DNA from: Amphimedon queenslandica
Taxonomy: Eukaryota; Porifera; Demospongiae; Haplosclerida; Niphatidae
DNA: 22,464 bases
Assembly: GCF_000090795.2 (NCBI RefSeq)
Contig: NW_003546520.1
Location: 110,330 to 132,793, forward strand
Reading direction: 5' to 3'
The notes beneath the pieces are model-generated. The model made no database searches. It saw only the letters and a list, made by a program, of their open reading frames with translations, and was not told the DNA's origin. Made by a program: the position numbers and the translations under genes. Shown one piece after another: positions 9,139-19,769 of this stretch. Numbering within the stretch: the stretch's first letter is position 1; each line of letters begins with the position of its first letter.

Positions 9139-9854
9139 TTTTCAGGATTATAGTCTTGAGTAGGGCCGAACTCCACAATATGGTCAACAAGATGAAGTAT
9201 TAAATAAGTCTTGAGTCTTTTAGCAAAACCTGGCAAATAGCTTACAGCAAACTGGACAAAGAAGTCACAACAGATCTTTCCACTGCTGTGCATGATTTAT
9301 TTGAAAACTGAGACACTAAGCTAGCCTAAAAACCTGTCCAATGAGTAAAATTATAGCGCTTGCTTGTATTATTTATTTTATTGCTTGAAAAGTAAGGTTG
9401 GAAAATGTGGAGTGCCATTGGCATTAACAATTTCAAATCTTGACCCACAAAACAATTGAAGTACTTGATATTGCTTGAAAGTGTAGACATAAAACCAGAA
9501 TATGAGAATGCATTTATTCTAGCCAATATTTCTGTTTTCTCCTTAGGCAATCTCTTACTCATAACTTCCCAAATTATATATTTACTGATTCCAAGCAAAA
9601 TAGTATCTAGAGGCCCAATTAGAGTTAACTTGTATCATTAAAAAGGTCACAGATGTAACATCATTTTTATCTAACTATAACATGATGATATAAATCATTG
9701 TTGAGGTTAAAAAGTCGGATAGGTCCTTCCTTTAAACCATAGAGCTTTCTTAGTCTTTTCTTTTTTCCAAAGTTTTTTCAGCCGTTATATATTCAATACC
9801 TTCCATTGCCAACTTTTATGTTCTAGTTTCTCCCACTTCAGCACCATCAGAAAT

Positions 9855-9893
9855 CTACAGGAATTAGATTGCATTACAGAGAAAACACCTAAC
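9855..9893 (-). other. 39-bp intron
   Basis: On the minus strand it runs from GTTAGG to CCTGTAG. It joins KLCRLCT to ISDGAEVGETRT in phase 0; the intron contains TAA, so it is needed for the frame. Confidence 0.7.
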
Positions 9894-10576
9894 TGTGCAC
9901 AGTCTACATAGCTTTATTGATGTACTACTCAAATGATTTAATAGAGCTAAAGACATTGTTGCAAAATCACACGACAGACCAATACCAGGTGCAATGACTA
10001 AGATGTCTATATGCAAAAAAGAGTCATTAACTTGATTACCAGACACAAGGTGGCATAAAGTTGCTGCAACAGGACCCACCATTTGAAGAGCATCTCATTT
10101 GTTAGAACAACACAAAATAAATGTTACTGATATCACGAGAAGAATCTAAAGGTAGGCATGCCAATGACATGCATCAAATGTCAAGTTTGTTCTATTGTTG
10201 GAGCGATTCCCACTGGTATTGTCAGAGTACATATAAACTGGTGCTACAACAACTGGAAGCCCAGCTGCTCTAGCCTTAAGTGGATGCTCCTCTACACAGA
10301 TTACATAAAATACAAGCTATACATGTAGAATTTACAATTGAAATTGCTGCGTAACCTCATGACTCAAATTTAAAATTCAACATGAAGTTGAAGGTAAAGT
10401 GAGCTTCAACAAATTTGTAGGTAGTGGAGGTGATGCAAGACTTACAATATTCCCAGAATTCACTTCATGACATATGAAAAGTACACCAGAATCAGGTTCA
10501 TTCAGAAGAGTAAAGCCTGGAAACAACATCCACACTTGTTCCATTTAAAAAAAAAATTTAACAGTCATAAACATAC

Positions 10577-10589
10577 CATCCTTTCCTTC
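10577..10589 (-). CDS. 13-nt microexon of the C2H2-finger gene
   Basis: On the minus strand, CCTATAG|GAAGGAAAGGATG|GTATGT gives a good acceptor and a good donor 13 nt apart. The preceding exon ends in phase 0 (...IYDK) and the following one starts after TTTCCAG with GCTTTACT. Joined, the reading is IYDKEGKDGFTLLNEPDSG with no frame break. The flanking introns are 54 bp (10590-10643) and 60 bp (10517-10576). Without this exon the two neighbours are out of phase. Confidence 0.6.
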
Positions 10590-11203
10590 CTATAGGTATA
10601 TTTGTAAGTCAATTAAAAAAATTAAGGAAGCTACAGTACTAACCTTGTCATAAATTTCAAAACTTGATCCAATGTTTCCACACTTACAGAGTGGGAAAAT
10701 AGTAAAATCATTTTCAAACACTGCCCTATGGGGCTCATTATCATGGGACAGTGAAAATCCTTATGCTACTTTTTAGCATAATAAATTTCCCTGTAAATGC
10801 AAAATATATTTTGAAATTTAATATTCTGATGCTCATTTTATATATTTTTTTGCTTTAACTGGATGATAGATAATTTTACCGGCTATAACAGGATTTGTGA
10901 AACAGAGTCTGATAAAAGTAGGTAGTAAATTAACACAAAATCAATACCATTAACAGAGCAATGCCAAAAAATAGAAGAATTTATTAATATTATATACTGG
11001 AAATAAACATACCTTAGATGGAGGAACAAACCCAGGAAGAGAAAACTTTTTGAGATCATCAAGACAAGGAAGGAATGGGTTTAACTTTTTACACACATAC
11101 AAAATGAATTTCAAATTTCTTTTGACCTGTAGGTAATACATGATTCACAACAAAGTTAACATGAAATTAACAGACAAAAGGTAGTGGTGAATGCACCAGC
11201 ATG

Positions 11204-11437
11204 TGTGACCATAATTGACAAAAGGTACCGTATAGCGTGTAGTGAAATGTGTCTTTATAGCCTAAAAATCCAACTTCCTGAGCTCCATTTATCATAAAAT
11301 TACTCCACAGGATGCAAAAGTTACTATAAAACTTTTAGAAACAATGGTTGTTCAACAGAGCAGTCACAAATTGATATTTTTCATTATGAGGAATTTTAAA
11401 ATACGCCATGAGGTACCTTTTGTCAATTATGGTCACA
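11204..11437 (+). mobile_element. MITE copy 1 (234 bp), inserted in an exon of the C2H2-finger gene
   Basis: The inverted ends read TGTGACCATAATTGACAAAA going inwards, followed by GGTACC on both sides. The interior is non-coding and resembles copy 2 at 19770-20008 in the same orientation (shared words GTCTTTATAGCC, GAGCTCC, ACTTTTAGAAA). On the minus strand the host frame reads PFPSAIYALLY up to the element, and on the other side the text reads LVHSPLP, so the element splits a coding exon. The target duplication is unclear; TA is possible. Confidence 0.85.
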
Positions 11438-12071
11438 TATATAAAAGAGCGTATATTGCAGATGGAAATGGGTAATAATCACCAGTGTTATTTTGATTGA
11501 TCTGATCGATAATCATTTCAATGTCTTCATCTACATCATAAGCATAATTGGAGTTACTAGTAAAACTATTTATTTATACATGGTACCTGATATGTCACTT
11601 TCAGAACTATCAGATTGATGATATTCACCTACATCATTACAACAGCTTTCCTATAATTTAGATAATCATGCATGCATTAAAATGACCAAAGGTAAATCAT
11701 AACATTTTCTGAGTCAAATATGCCATTATTATCACTTTCTGAAAAAATAACATGATCACCATAATCATTAAATTTATCTTCACGTCTCTGTTGCAAGCTC
11801 TTTTAATAATCATTCAGATCTGACTGACCTTCATCTTCCGGAGAATGAAGATGTACAAGCCATTTATGTGAGAAGGACTCAAAGTGCCGGCAATACTTCG
11901 ACTTATGTTCATACTTCTTGTCACACAGTGTACAAATGAACTCTAAACATTAATCAAACAAATCAAATGCATCATGGAAGTTTACACGTTTCTCTTTGTA
12001 ACATTCTTGAGTGAAGGAGAAGAGTAAGTGCCCCAGACCATGCAGTGATTTTAATTGTTATCAAATTAAAG

Positions 12072-12505
12072 ATTCTTCATCCTTCTGGAAAGTATAGCAA
12101 TAAAGATATAAAATCACCTGCTGCTCTTATAATGGGTTACATGAAGGCTAATACTGAATCTTGTCCAAACTTCACAAGAAATTTTGCGCTACTGGTAAAT
12201 ACGTAATTCATACTGTTCTTTATTGATACACTAAATAGAGAAAATGTATTCCGGATAAACCTATTTTTTCTGAAAAGAAAGCTTTTACGGTTCATTTAAA
12301 GCTTGGGTGGAAGAGAAATATGGTCCAGGTAGATATTTGACTGCTCTTGATTGGAAAGAAGTATTAGATAAAGATAGTGGTACCTGCTATAGGAATGAAA
12401 CTATGACAAGTACAAGTACAAGGAGAGCTAGGAGATTCGGAAGACCCAGCTTCAATGAGTACAGAAGAGGAACAAGCTGGAGATAATCTGCATAATTATG
12501 TTTAA
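12072..12505 (+). CDS. Unknown plus-strand gene fragment with acidic tail
   Basis: A frame from 12072 to 12194 (ILHPSGKYSNKDIKSPAALI, then a donor-like CTG|GTAAAT) is followed, after TTCTGAAAAG at 12277, by a frame reading KAWVEEKYGPGRYLTALDW. A further frame change near 12400 leads into an acidic C-terminus (GELGDSEDPASMSTEEEQAG) and TAA at 12503. Residue usage looks like real protein and the tail has a natural stop, but the splice phases do not agree, so it is probably decayed. I do not recognise the family. It starts 130 bp from, and divergent to, the C2H2-finger gene. Confidence 0.4.
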
Positions 12506-13015
12506 GCTCTATAGCTAATACATGTTGTTTCTAAGTTAAACCGAAGTGTGACTTTTCAATCTCATTCATGACTGTGACCTTAATGCTCACGTATTCATTA
12601 TAAATTAATGATTACAAAGTTGAAACAATAAAAATATCCATGGCTCAACCCTGATCCTTGACATTCATGCATAACTTCTGTTTTGAAGCATCAAGCGTCA
12701 ATGAATCATTGTTGTGCAACATAAGTGGGTCAAGTTGTAACGAATTGGTGCTCCATCCTGTCACTGGAACAGGTTTGGTAATCAATCATGGCCCATGCAT
12801 GATGAAGCAACATTGATGTTTCACTAATGATAACTCTTGGCTGTCAATTATACTATCTTGCTATGTGTGGGTGCTTAAAGCATTATTGTAGAAGTGCATT
12901 GTTGTAAAATTCCATTTTGGACAACTTTCTTTTCTTTTCATTACAAAAAGACCTTGAAAAGGTCAAAAATTATAACTGACAACCAAATAGAGGCATGTTT
13001 CAAAATTAAGATACT
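12506..13015. other. Gap with one weak minus-strand frame
   Basis: Nothing firm. A minus-strand frame from 12785 to 12645 (LITKPVPVTGWSTNSLQLDP and on to a TGA) is uninterrupted and protein-like, and could be a lost exon. A plus-strand AATAAA at 12627 could serve as the poly(A) signal of the preceding fragment. Confidence 0.35.
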
Positions 13016-13483
13016 TCAGCGTAAACAATTGTTTCTCTCCACAATGTGGGCACAACCTTGAAGTAGATCAATTTCAAACCCACTGAAATAAGTCAAGTGA
13101 GAAGCCAATGACTCTATCTCATGGACTGCATCAGTAGCTTCTGGTAGAATAGATGAATCTATGATAGCAGCCATGTTAGCATGTGCCATCATCCCATTTA
13201 GTTTTCCACTTTTGTGTTCTGAAAGTGAAGTAAATAAACAGTGAACAATAGCAGGAATATGGCCATGTTGACAACTTGCCACGAATTGTATGCTGATTCC
13301 ATGAAGCAACTGCTAATTTCATTCCGATGTTACCTACACGAATAGAAAACCAAGAAACGCAATACTTTATCATGGCATCATCCATTTGAATCATCCCTCT
13401 TTTTTCCAATTCCTTAGACAAGCCGTGACAGGGTAGTTAACTCTGCTATATATCTCCGCCCATATTCTCTCGACAGGACGGTT
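13016..13483 (-). pseudogene. C-terminal fragment of an integrase-core (rve-like DDE) gene
   Basis: After an acceptor (CAATAG, 13484-13489) the minus-strand frame reads NRPVERIWAEIYSRVNYPV, where the Glu (13469-13471) matches the third acidic residue of integrase cores (compare NHPVER in the plus-strand copy at 20041). A one-base loss near 13405 shifts the frame into KELEKRGMIQMDDAMIKYCV, then WFSIRVGNIGMKLAVASWNQ. A 57-bp intron (13275-13219, GTTGTC...TTTCAG) probably follows, then MAHANMAAIIDSSILPEATD and a stop at 13016. I see no upstream exons with the first two Asp motifs on this strand in the next 900 bp, so only the 3' part is left. It is a different copy from the plus-strand gene, because both have the same ERI(W/R) segment. 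Confidence 0.7.
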
Positions 13484-14418
13484 CTATTGATAATAAATAA
13501 ACTTATTATAAAAAATGGTCACAATAGTGTAAGTTATGAAACTTCAAGAAAGCAAAATTCATTTTGAAACAATCTAATACCCAAAACAAATTCATTTTTT
13601 AACATATACATGTATTTGGTTCATTCACTGTTTGCTTAATAAGTGATGGTACTCTTGGCTATATAGTAAAATGAAAATTCTAAAAATAGAAATGGCAAAT
13701 GGTTTTAAATCAGACTTGAGTATTCGCATGTCAACAAAAAATTGACATGTATGCACAAATTTGTCCCATTCGTAATGGGAAGAGTAACTATTAATTAAGC
13801 ATTATGTAATTTCGAGTCTATTATACTGTTGTGAGAAATATTACCAAGGTAGAGGTAATTTGTAAATGAGGAGCATGTTCAGTAATGTATCTTAATGAAT
13901 CTCATTGCTCCTAAACAAACAGCATAAGCTGCCATTCTTTTCCATGGTCTACCCTGACTTGATCTCATAAACTGTACTGGACAAACATTGGTCTAATTTT
14001 TTAAGGATACAAAATGGGTTAAATGGAGAAAAGGTATTTACCTATAAAAATGTGAGTATATTTCTACACAATTTTTTAAAGGCATAGTTACAGACATGCT
14101 TAAAATGAAACTTTCAAAAATCCTAATAAAATGATGATGCCAAAAACAATGTACAAAATAATTTGTAGTTTTATAGTATTTTAAAAATACATTTCAACTA
14201 CATAAGGTGTAAAACTTTTGATTTTAGAATTTAGATATAAAATTTCGAAGTTCCAAATTTTATAATTGTCTTTTCAAAACCAGCTATGCTTAAAATAATA
14301 ATACTTTCAAGAATCCCAAATTATTTCATTTTTAAGAGCAGCTTGGCCATTGATACACACAATATCTAAGCATAGCCACAGCCCAGCCCATGCTTGGCTG
14401 CTTCACCACACTGACAAA
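13484..14418. other. Spacer between two oppositely oriented integrase-core copies
   Basis: No exon is recognisable. AT-rich words of the AAATTT type appear at 14080-14330. The last 70 bp before the plus-strand start (GC-richer, ending CAAAATGGCGTCC) are the likely promoter and 5' UTR of the next gene; AAAATGGCG is a YY1-like start-site motif in animals. Confidence 0.5.
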
Positions 14419-14649
14419 ATGGCGTCCAATGATTATTTGCGTGATATAGAGGACTTCATAAAGGACAAGATCATAAATGAAAATTGGATGCATTCTCGTC
14501 TCAGTCAGTTTCTTAAACTTAGGTATCCAAGCATTAGAGGCTTCAGTGTTCATACTATTGAGAGATTTTGTGCTGACAAGGGAATACACAGAACCAGTCG
14601 ATTGAATGATGTGGCTATAGAGCAATTTGTCTCTACAGCTGCGAGAATT
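14419..14649 (+). CDS. Exon 1 of the plus-strand integrase-core gene
   Basis: The ATG at 14419 has a good context (A at -3, G at +4). The 77 codons encode MASNDYLRDIEDFIKDKI, then a helix-turn-helix-like stretch (LSQFLKLRYPSIRGFSVHTI, then RFCADKGIHR), and the exon ends at GAGAATT|GTAAGT (14650), a strong donor. In this multi-copy family the N-terminus carries such a putative DNA-binding region ahead of an integrase core. The rest of the gene is found at 18755-20112, after an intron of about 4.1 kb that was enlarged by a hAT insertion. This exon has no damage. Confidence 0.65.
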
Positions 14650-15499
14650 GTAAGTAATATCAACGGTATTCTAAGTTTCCAATGGGACTTTGGGGTGCCT
14701 GCCTCACCACACCCTTACGTAAGTGTACAATGACTAATTAGTCAGTATACCGTATATGATATGCTACATACTGGGTATTTCATGGGTATTAAATTACTTG
14801 AAATTTTTGAATTTTGGACAAATTTGCAAATTTGAAATCAGCAATATAGCGTGCTGATTGTATAGTAGGTGTGGTAATTACATTAAAATGGCAAAAAAAA
14901 TTTATTCGCGAATACAAACATAAAGCTAAATTGTGAAATTTATACCCACAAAATATATGGCATATACACTATATAGGTTTCACCAAATTAATGATTAACT
15001 AGAAATCACACTAATGTTAGCCCCTCACTTGACCCTGAAGTACATGTACAACCTAGCTTTCTACTTTACCAGTAAGTGTTCTGCCCATTAAATGGTTGAT
15101 GTTGTATCAGTAAAATGTTACCTGACTTTGTATATACATTTATAACATAATGAACACACCCCAGGTTAAGTGACATTTATAAAGATTATTTCAATAATTT
15201 ATGTAATGAGTTAATGAAGCAGAATGTATGAATCACAGCATGAAGAGGCACAAGTCCATGAGTGTGACATTAAACATTGTATATAATCTCTACTGATAAT
15301 CCCAATATTTCATGATATTGAACTGAATCTATTTTGAGCTGTATTTTTTTGCAAAAAATATTTTAAAATATTGAATCACCATGATTCAAGTTTTCGTGCA
15401 TGCATAGGGGTGATACAGGCAAGTGATTATGATGTATAAATTAATGTATATATAATAGTGTGCCAGTAAAACAAAATAAGCATTGTGGGTGGGTATCTG
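14650..15499 (+). other. Intron of the integrase-core gene, 5' part
   Basis: AT-rich, no coding potential seen. Short words such as TTTGAATTTTGGACAAATTTG near 14810-14840 resemble the AT-rich text of 600-1100. It ends at the hAT target duplication GGTATCTG (15492-15499). Confidence 0.6.
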
Positions 15500-18338
15500 C
15501 AGTGGCATAGCTACATGAGGGCCTGCAGGGGCCTGTGCCTTAGTTAAAAAGTGGAAATTTAATTAAATTCATTGTTTTTATTAATTAATATTTAATTAAT
15601 TATACCTTTTGTGGGTGAGGTCGAAATTAGTGAATAATTAATAATCCATCCGTACGCACTGAATTGGTTCGGTTCTTTACTTATAAAGAGACAGAAGACC
15701 CTTTTCGACTATGGAGTGAAGGGAAAAATGTTGATGATTAAATAGTTACTGTACCACTCGATGAAGATTGTTCCTCTAATGAGACAGTCACTCCTGACCA
15801 AACTACAGAAACTCCAGCTGCTGCTTATTCCACCAGTAGTGGTCCTCCTAGTAGTGGAGAAGCACCTAAAGACATAGCCTTAACAGCCCAGCAGCCACCA
15901 GTTCAATCCATCATAAAATACCCAAGTACATCTATAGGCGGTAACCATAGCTTTAGTTCTAACTGGTATGCAAAATTCAGTTGGTTGGAACACTGTAAAA
16001 AAAGATGCAGGTTATTGTTATCCATGCTGATTATTTAGAACTAAGGATGGTTTGCATCACACTTTTGTTTCATCTGGTTTTTGAACTTGGAAACATGCAA
16101 CAGGTGCCAATGGAATTCTCACACAACATGACAAGAATATAGCTCATACTGGGGCTATGGAGGCATGGCTACAATACAAACTTAACCGGGAACGTCACAT
16201 CCATTGGAGAAAGAATAAACAGTGAACGTGCACAAGTTGTAACCTACAATCGGCATTATTTGAAAACAATCATAGAAGCTCTACTTCTCTGTGCAAGACA
16301 AGAAATTGGATGAAGAGGATATAGAGTGTCACAGAATGACTTAAACAGAGGTCACTTCCTTGAAATCTTGTCAACTACGTATGATCCAGTTGTGAAACAC
16401 AAACATGCAAATGGTCTGCGGAATGCAGTATGCACTTCTCCTGAAATACAAAACACCCTTTACAGATAATGGGTGACTTAGTAAGTGAGAAAATATGCAC
16501 AGACATGAGGCAGGCAGGTGCATTTTCTATCCTTGTTGATGAAACAAAGGACATTGCTAAGATTGAACAGGTTGCACTAGTTATTCGATATGTTAAACCA
16601 ACCAGAAGTGAAATACATAAAAGATTTTTGATGTATGTTAAAGCCTCAAGCTTAAATGCCAAATCTATGACAGAATATATTACAAGTACATTAGAAAAAT
16701 ATCACTTAGACGTACAGAAAGTGGTGTCACAAGGATATGATGGCACCAGTGTGATGTATGGGAGCTGTACTGGGGTACAAAGATGGATTTTTGAAATAGT
16801 ACCACAAGCTATATATGTTCATTGTTTTGCTCATGTTTTGAACTTGGTTCTAGTTGACTGCTCCAAAAAAGTTTCTCATGCGGGGAAATTTTTTGCTCTA
16901 TTGGAAAGCTTATACCTCTTCTTATCTTCTGCAAAAGCTCATACTCTTTTTGCAAAGAACCAAGAAGTGCTTTATCCTTCAGAGCCTAAACTGGAATAAA
17001 AAGATTGTCAGACACCAGGTGGACGCCCGCCAGTATATGGCAGTTGATACCATTTGTAGAAGGTTTGATGTAGTAGCAACACTTTAGGATATCGAAGATG
17101 GTGACAACATAAATCAATCAAATCAAAAGGCCTTTAGTTGCAAATTCAAAATTTCAGCATTCTAGTTACAGTCGTAATTTTTGATTGTATATTGTCATGT
17201 ACAAAAATGCTTTCTGAGTTTCTTTAGTGTCATACTTGTAACTTATCAAAAGCCACCGATCTGGTTGCAGGCACTATAGCAACAGTAGAAAGATATAGGT
17301 CAGATTCATCTTGGGAGCATCTATATTCTTATGCAAAGGCTGTAGCTAATCAACATGGAGTACCATTGGGCAGTTTATGTCATGGCCGGCAGCGTAGGCA
17401 CACAAACCCTCCACATCATTTTGATAAGTTTGTTGCAATAGAAGGCACTGGTGTTAGTAATATCTTGTCAACAAATGAAGAATTCAAAGTTAATTTGTAC
17501 TTTTCTATTCTAGACACAATGCTAAGTGAACTGAAGGGATGATTTAGTTCCAAAAACCTGGCCATAATGATATCAATCCAGGCTGGCATCCGCACAGTGA
17601 TTTTTTCATGGTTCCTGACTCTCTTGAGCCACTTATTGATCATTATGGAATAGAATTTCAGGTCTTTCAAAGAGAATTGGAAGTAGCTAAGAATACATTA
17701 ATAGGTAAAACTGGTGAAATGGAAACAATAAGTGATGTACTGCAAGAGTTAATCCCTCTCATTGAAGCTTTCGCGCTTTAAGTGAAACTTCTCCCAATGG
17801 CACTTACATTGCTGTGAGCACTGCTCAATGCAAAAGATGCTTTTCAGCTCTCAAAATCCTATTTTAGGTCAACGATGATTGAAGAAAGGCTGATTAATCT
17901 GGCCACTCTTTCTATTGAGCGTGATACTTCTCATGACATATCACTAGAAATAGTTGTAGATAGATTTTGTTCATGTGAGACAACTAGGCGAGTTACACAT
18001 ACATGAATCATGACTGACTAAGTTTATAGTTTATTGAAAAGTTTACATTGATTATTGACACGTAAATGTACATAATAATCATTAGTTTAACTTATGAACT
18101 TTTGTAAATTGTTTAAATCATGGCAATCCAAATTTGAAGAATCATTACCTAAAAAATTAAAATTTTAAACATTAGATTTGAAAATTTAAATGAAAAGACA
18201 TTTCGTGATCAGAAAACAGGGAGGCCTGGGAAACGCTTCCTTCACGTGGTAAAAATGGGCATGGCCAAAATTGTCATGTGTATTTCCTTCCCTGTTCCTC
18301 AATGCCCTGGCAGCTTCAATAGTCTAGCTACGCCACTG
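15500..18338 (+). mobile_element. Complete hAT transposon, 2839 bp, with 8-bp target duplication
   Basis: The ends are CAGTGGCATAGCTA and, inverted, CAGTGGCGTAGCTA, one mismatch in 14. GGTATCTG flanks both sides (15492-15499 and 18339-18346), the 8-bp duplication typical of hAT elements. It lies in the same orientation as, and inside, the first intron of the integrase-core gene. Its transposase is broken, so this copy cannot move on its own. Confidence 0.93.
15680..18006 (+). pseudogene. hAT transposase with TTF-type finger (ZMYM1-like), broken
   Basis: The order is as in TTF-domain hAT proteins: an N-terminal KRQKTLFDYG start region, a Ser/Thr/Pro linker (15780-15900), a TTF-type finger region (WYAKFSWLE, then FVSSGF and TWKHATGANG, 15960-16130), RHYLKTIIEALLLCARQEI (near 16260), and the RNase-H-like core in the clean frame 16469-16999: LVDETKDI (Asp 16538-16540), SQGYDGTSV (second Asp), and YVHCFAHVLNLVLVD. 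The C-terminal dimerisation region lies at 17860-18006 (MIEERLINLATLSIERDTSH), ending at TGA 18004. Damage: in-frame TGA near 16080 and 16312, a one-base loss near 16467, TAG near 17085, and several frame changes between 17000 and 17860. Its closest well-known relatives are zinc-finger MYM-type 1-like proteins; host domestication is unlikely given the damage. Confidence 0.88.
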
Positions 18339-18346
18339 GGTATCTG

Positions 18347-18754
18347 GATAACATAATGTCATTGGAGTGACCTTATTTGAATCAGACTTAAGCACAGTAA
18401 TGACCGCCTGATAAATTGGCTGGCAATGCACATTTGCACCTGCATTTTATTATAGTAATTACACCAGATGTGTTAATGTTATATATATTATATTAGAAAG
18501 ATTTCAAAACACTTCAAATACACATGATGTACCTAGCCCATTACTTAAGTAAAAGTACAATTGTTACATAATAAGGACAAAGTATAAGTGCACTAAAGTA
18601 TTGAATAACTCCATTAAGCATAGATATAACAATTGTTCAAATTTATGTGTTCCATTTTGTGAAATGGCTATTAAATCGAAAATGTGCCCAAAATTTTCCC
18701 TTTCAAATTACCTGTTATGAAATATGTAGTGTATGATTTTACTTGTATCATTAG
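18347..18754 (+). other. Intron of the integrase-core gene, 3' part
   Basis: No gene. AT-rich DNA runs to the acceptor TATCATTAG at 18746-18754. Confidence 0.6.
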
Positions 18755-19275
18755 GTTGGTCCTTTATATGGAAGGAAAACCATGACTGAATTTTTGAGGT
18801 CTCATGAAGTTTGTGTAAGCAAGACAAGAGTGGGACAAGCACTTAGATATGCCAATCCTGTGTACCACAGGGACAGAACTGAAGCTGCCACAAAATCATT
18901 GAATCTTGTTCCATAGAGTGCGGACTACTTTGGCCACAAGGTCCACATTGACCTAAATGAGAAATTGGTCATGTATGGTGTCACTCACATTTGTGCCATT
19001 CATGGTTTTAGCAACAAAATTTTTGCTTTCATAACATCACCAATAAAGAATTGTATTGAAATCTATGCACATCTTTACATGTACAGTGTATAACTTTTTC
19101 TTTTTGTAATAATTTTATTTGTTCTTGCAATAGACCTATTGGTATGGCTTGTGGGTGTCAGATCCAAGTTGACCACGAAAAAGAGTGGCCGCTAATCCTT
19201 TTTATCCAAAAAAAATTAGCACACCTATGGTACAACGCACAACGTGCTTCACATCTCCAAACAACATCCAAATTG

Positions 19276-19769
19276 GTAATAGCACACACTGGACTGCCTA
19301 TTTCTTACAAATTTAATCAATATGGTGTAGCCTGATGCAGAAAAATTTTAGAAGACAAGCATTGCATCACGAATCTAATGTTAATTGACCATGCATCCAC
19401 ATAGTTTAATAAATTTCTCTTGTATCTACTTTTATTATATCCTCTCTGCATGTATAGTTTCATGTAACTGCATGTATTTGAAATAATGTGTTAAAGATGC
19501 AAAAAGTAGAAATAAAACTTATAATTTAAATGATTTTTGAGATATTCTCTTCCCTCTTCACAAAAGTGCTGCCACTAGTACTATTTTTGGAAGTAGATTG
19601 CCGTTAACTGTAAAACGATTGTCATATTTTTGCCCATCCATGCTAAGTCTGGCAACACCTCTCATGACCAGACTAATCCATGCTTGTCCATGCTGCTGCC
19701 TATGATCGAATGTACTCTGTTGAATGAAATCACTGCATGATTACAAAGTACATAAAAAAGGTTGATAAA
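19276..19769 (+). other. Intron of the integrase-core gene before MITE copy 2
   Basis: It begins GTAATAGC at the donor. No coding frame beyond the exon is supported. No repeat is recognised until the MITE. Confidence 0.55.

Larger units (their letters stand above)
8153..11942 (-). pseudogene. Multi-exon C2H2-finger protein of unknown function, decayed
   Basis: At least a dozen exons can be chained on the minus strand with consistent splice phases: 11942-11704, 11650-11587, 11530-11438 (split by a MITE, resuming at 11203), 11126-11013, 10765-10644, 10589-10577, 10516-10446, about 10289-9894, 9854-9682, 9628-about 9330, about 9293-9139, 9093-8953, 8871-8772, 8729-8499 and probably 8444 downward. 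Exon 1 encodes a zinc finger (CTLCDKKYEHKSKYCRHFES, with the last His three residues on; C-x2-C-x12-H-x5-H). Later motifs: YYPFPS, YSDNTSGNRS, CRLCT, NAFSYSGF, AKRLKTYLILHL with VEFGP, and CESFNSLVRSANIYG. I recall this motif order from large multi-copy protein families of fungi and cnidarians with no assigned function. Breaks: TAA at 11813, 9816 and 8997, frame changes near 10155 and 10110, and the MITE. It ends about 150 bp from the neighbouring transposon. Function unknown. Confidence 0.72.

Noticed and set aside
11557-11586. A 30-bp intron ending at TTTTACTAG
   Set aside because: The next acceptor (GATGTAG) gives a 56-bp intron with correct phase, which is more credible.
2895-11942. Alternative nuclear code with TAA read as Gln
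   Set aside because: TAA also replaces Tyr (6946) and many frames are shifted by indels, as in ordinary pseudogenes; TAA also ends the conserved nuclease domain at its expected C-terminus (5651).
16375-16662. Minus-strand frame opposite the hAT core
   Set aside because: Antisense shadow; the plus strand carries the recognised transposase motifs.
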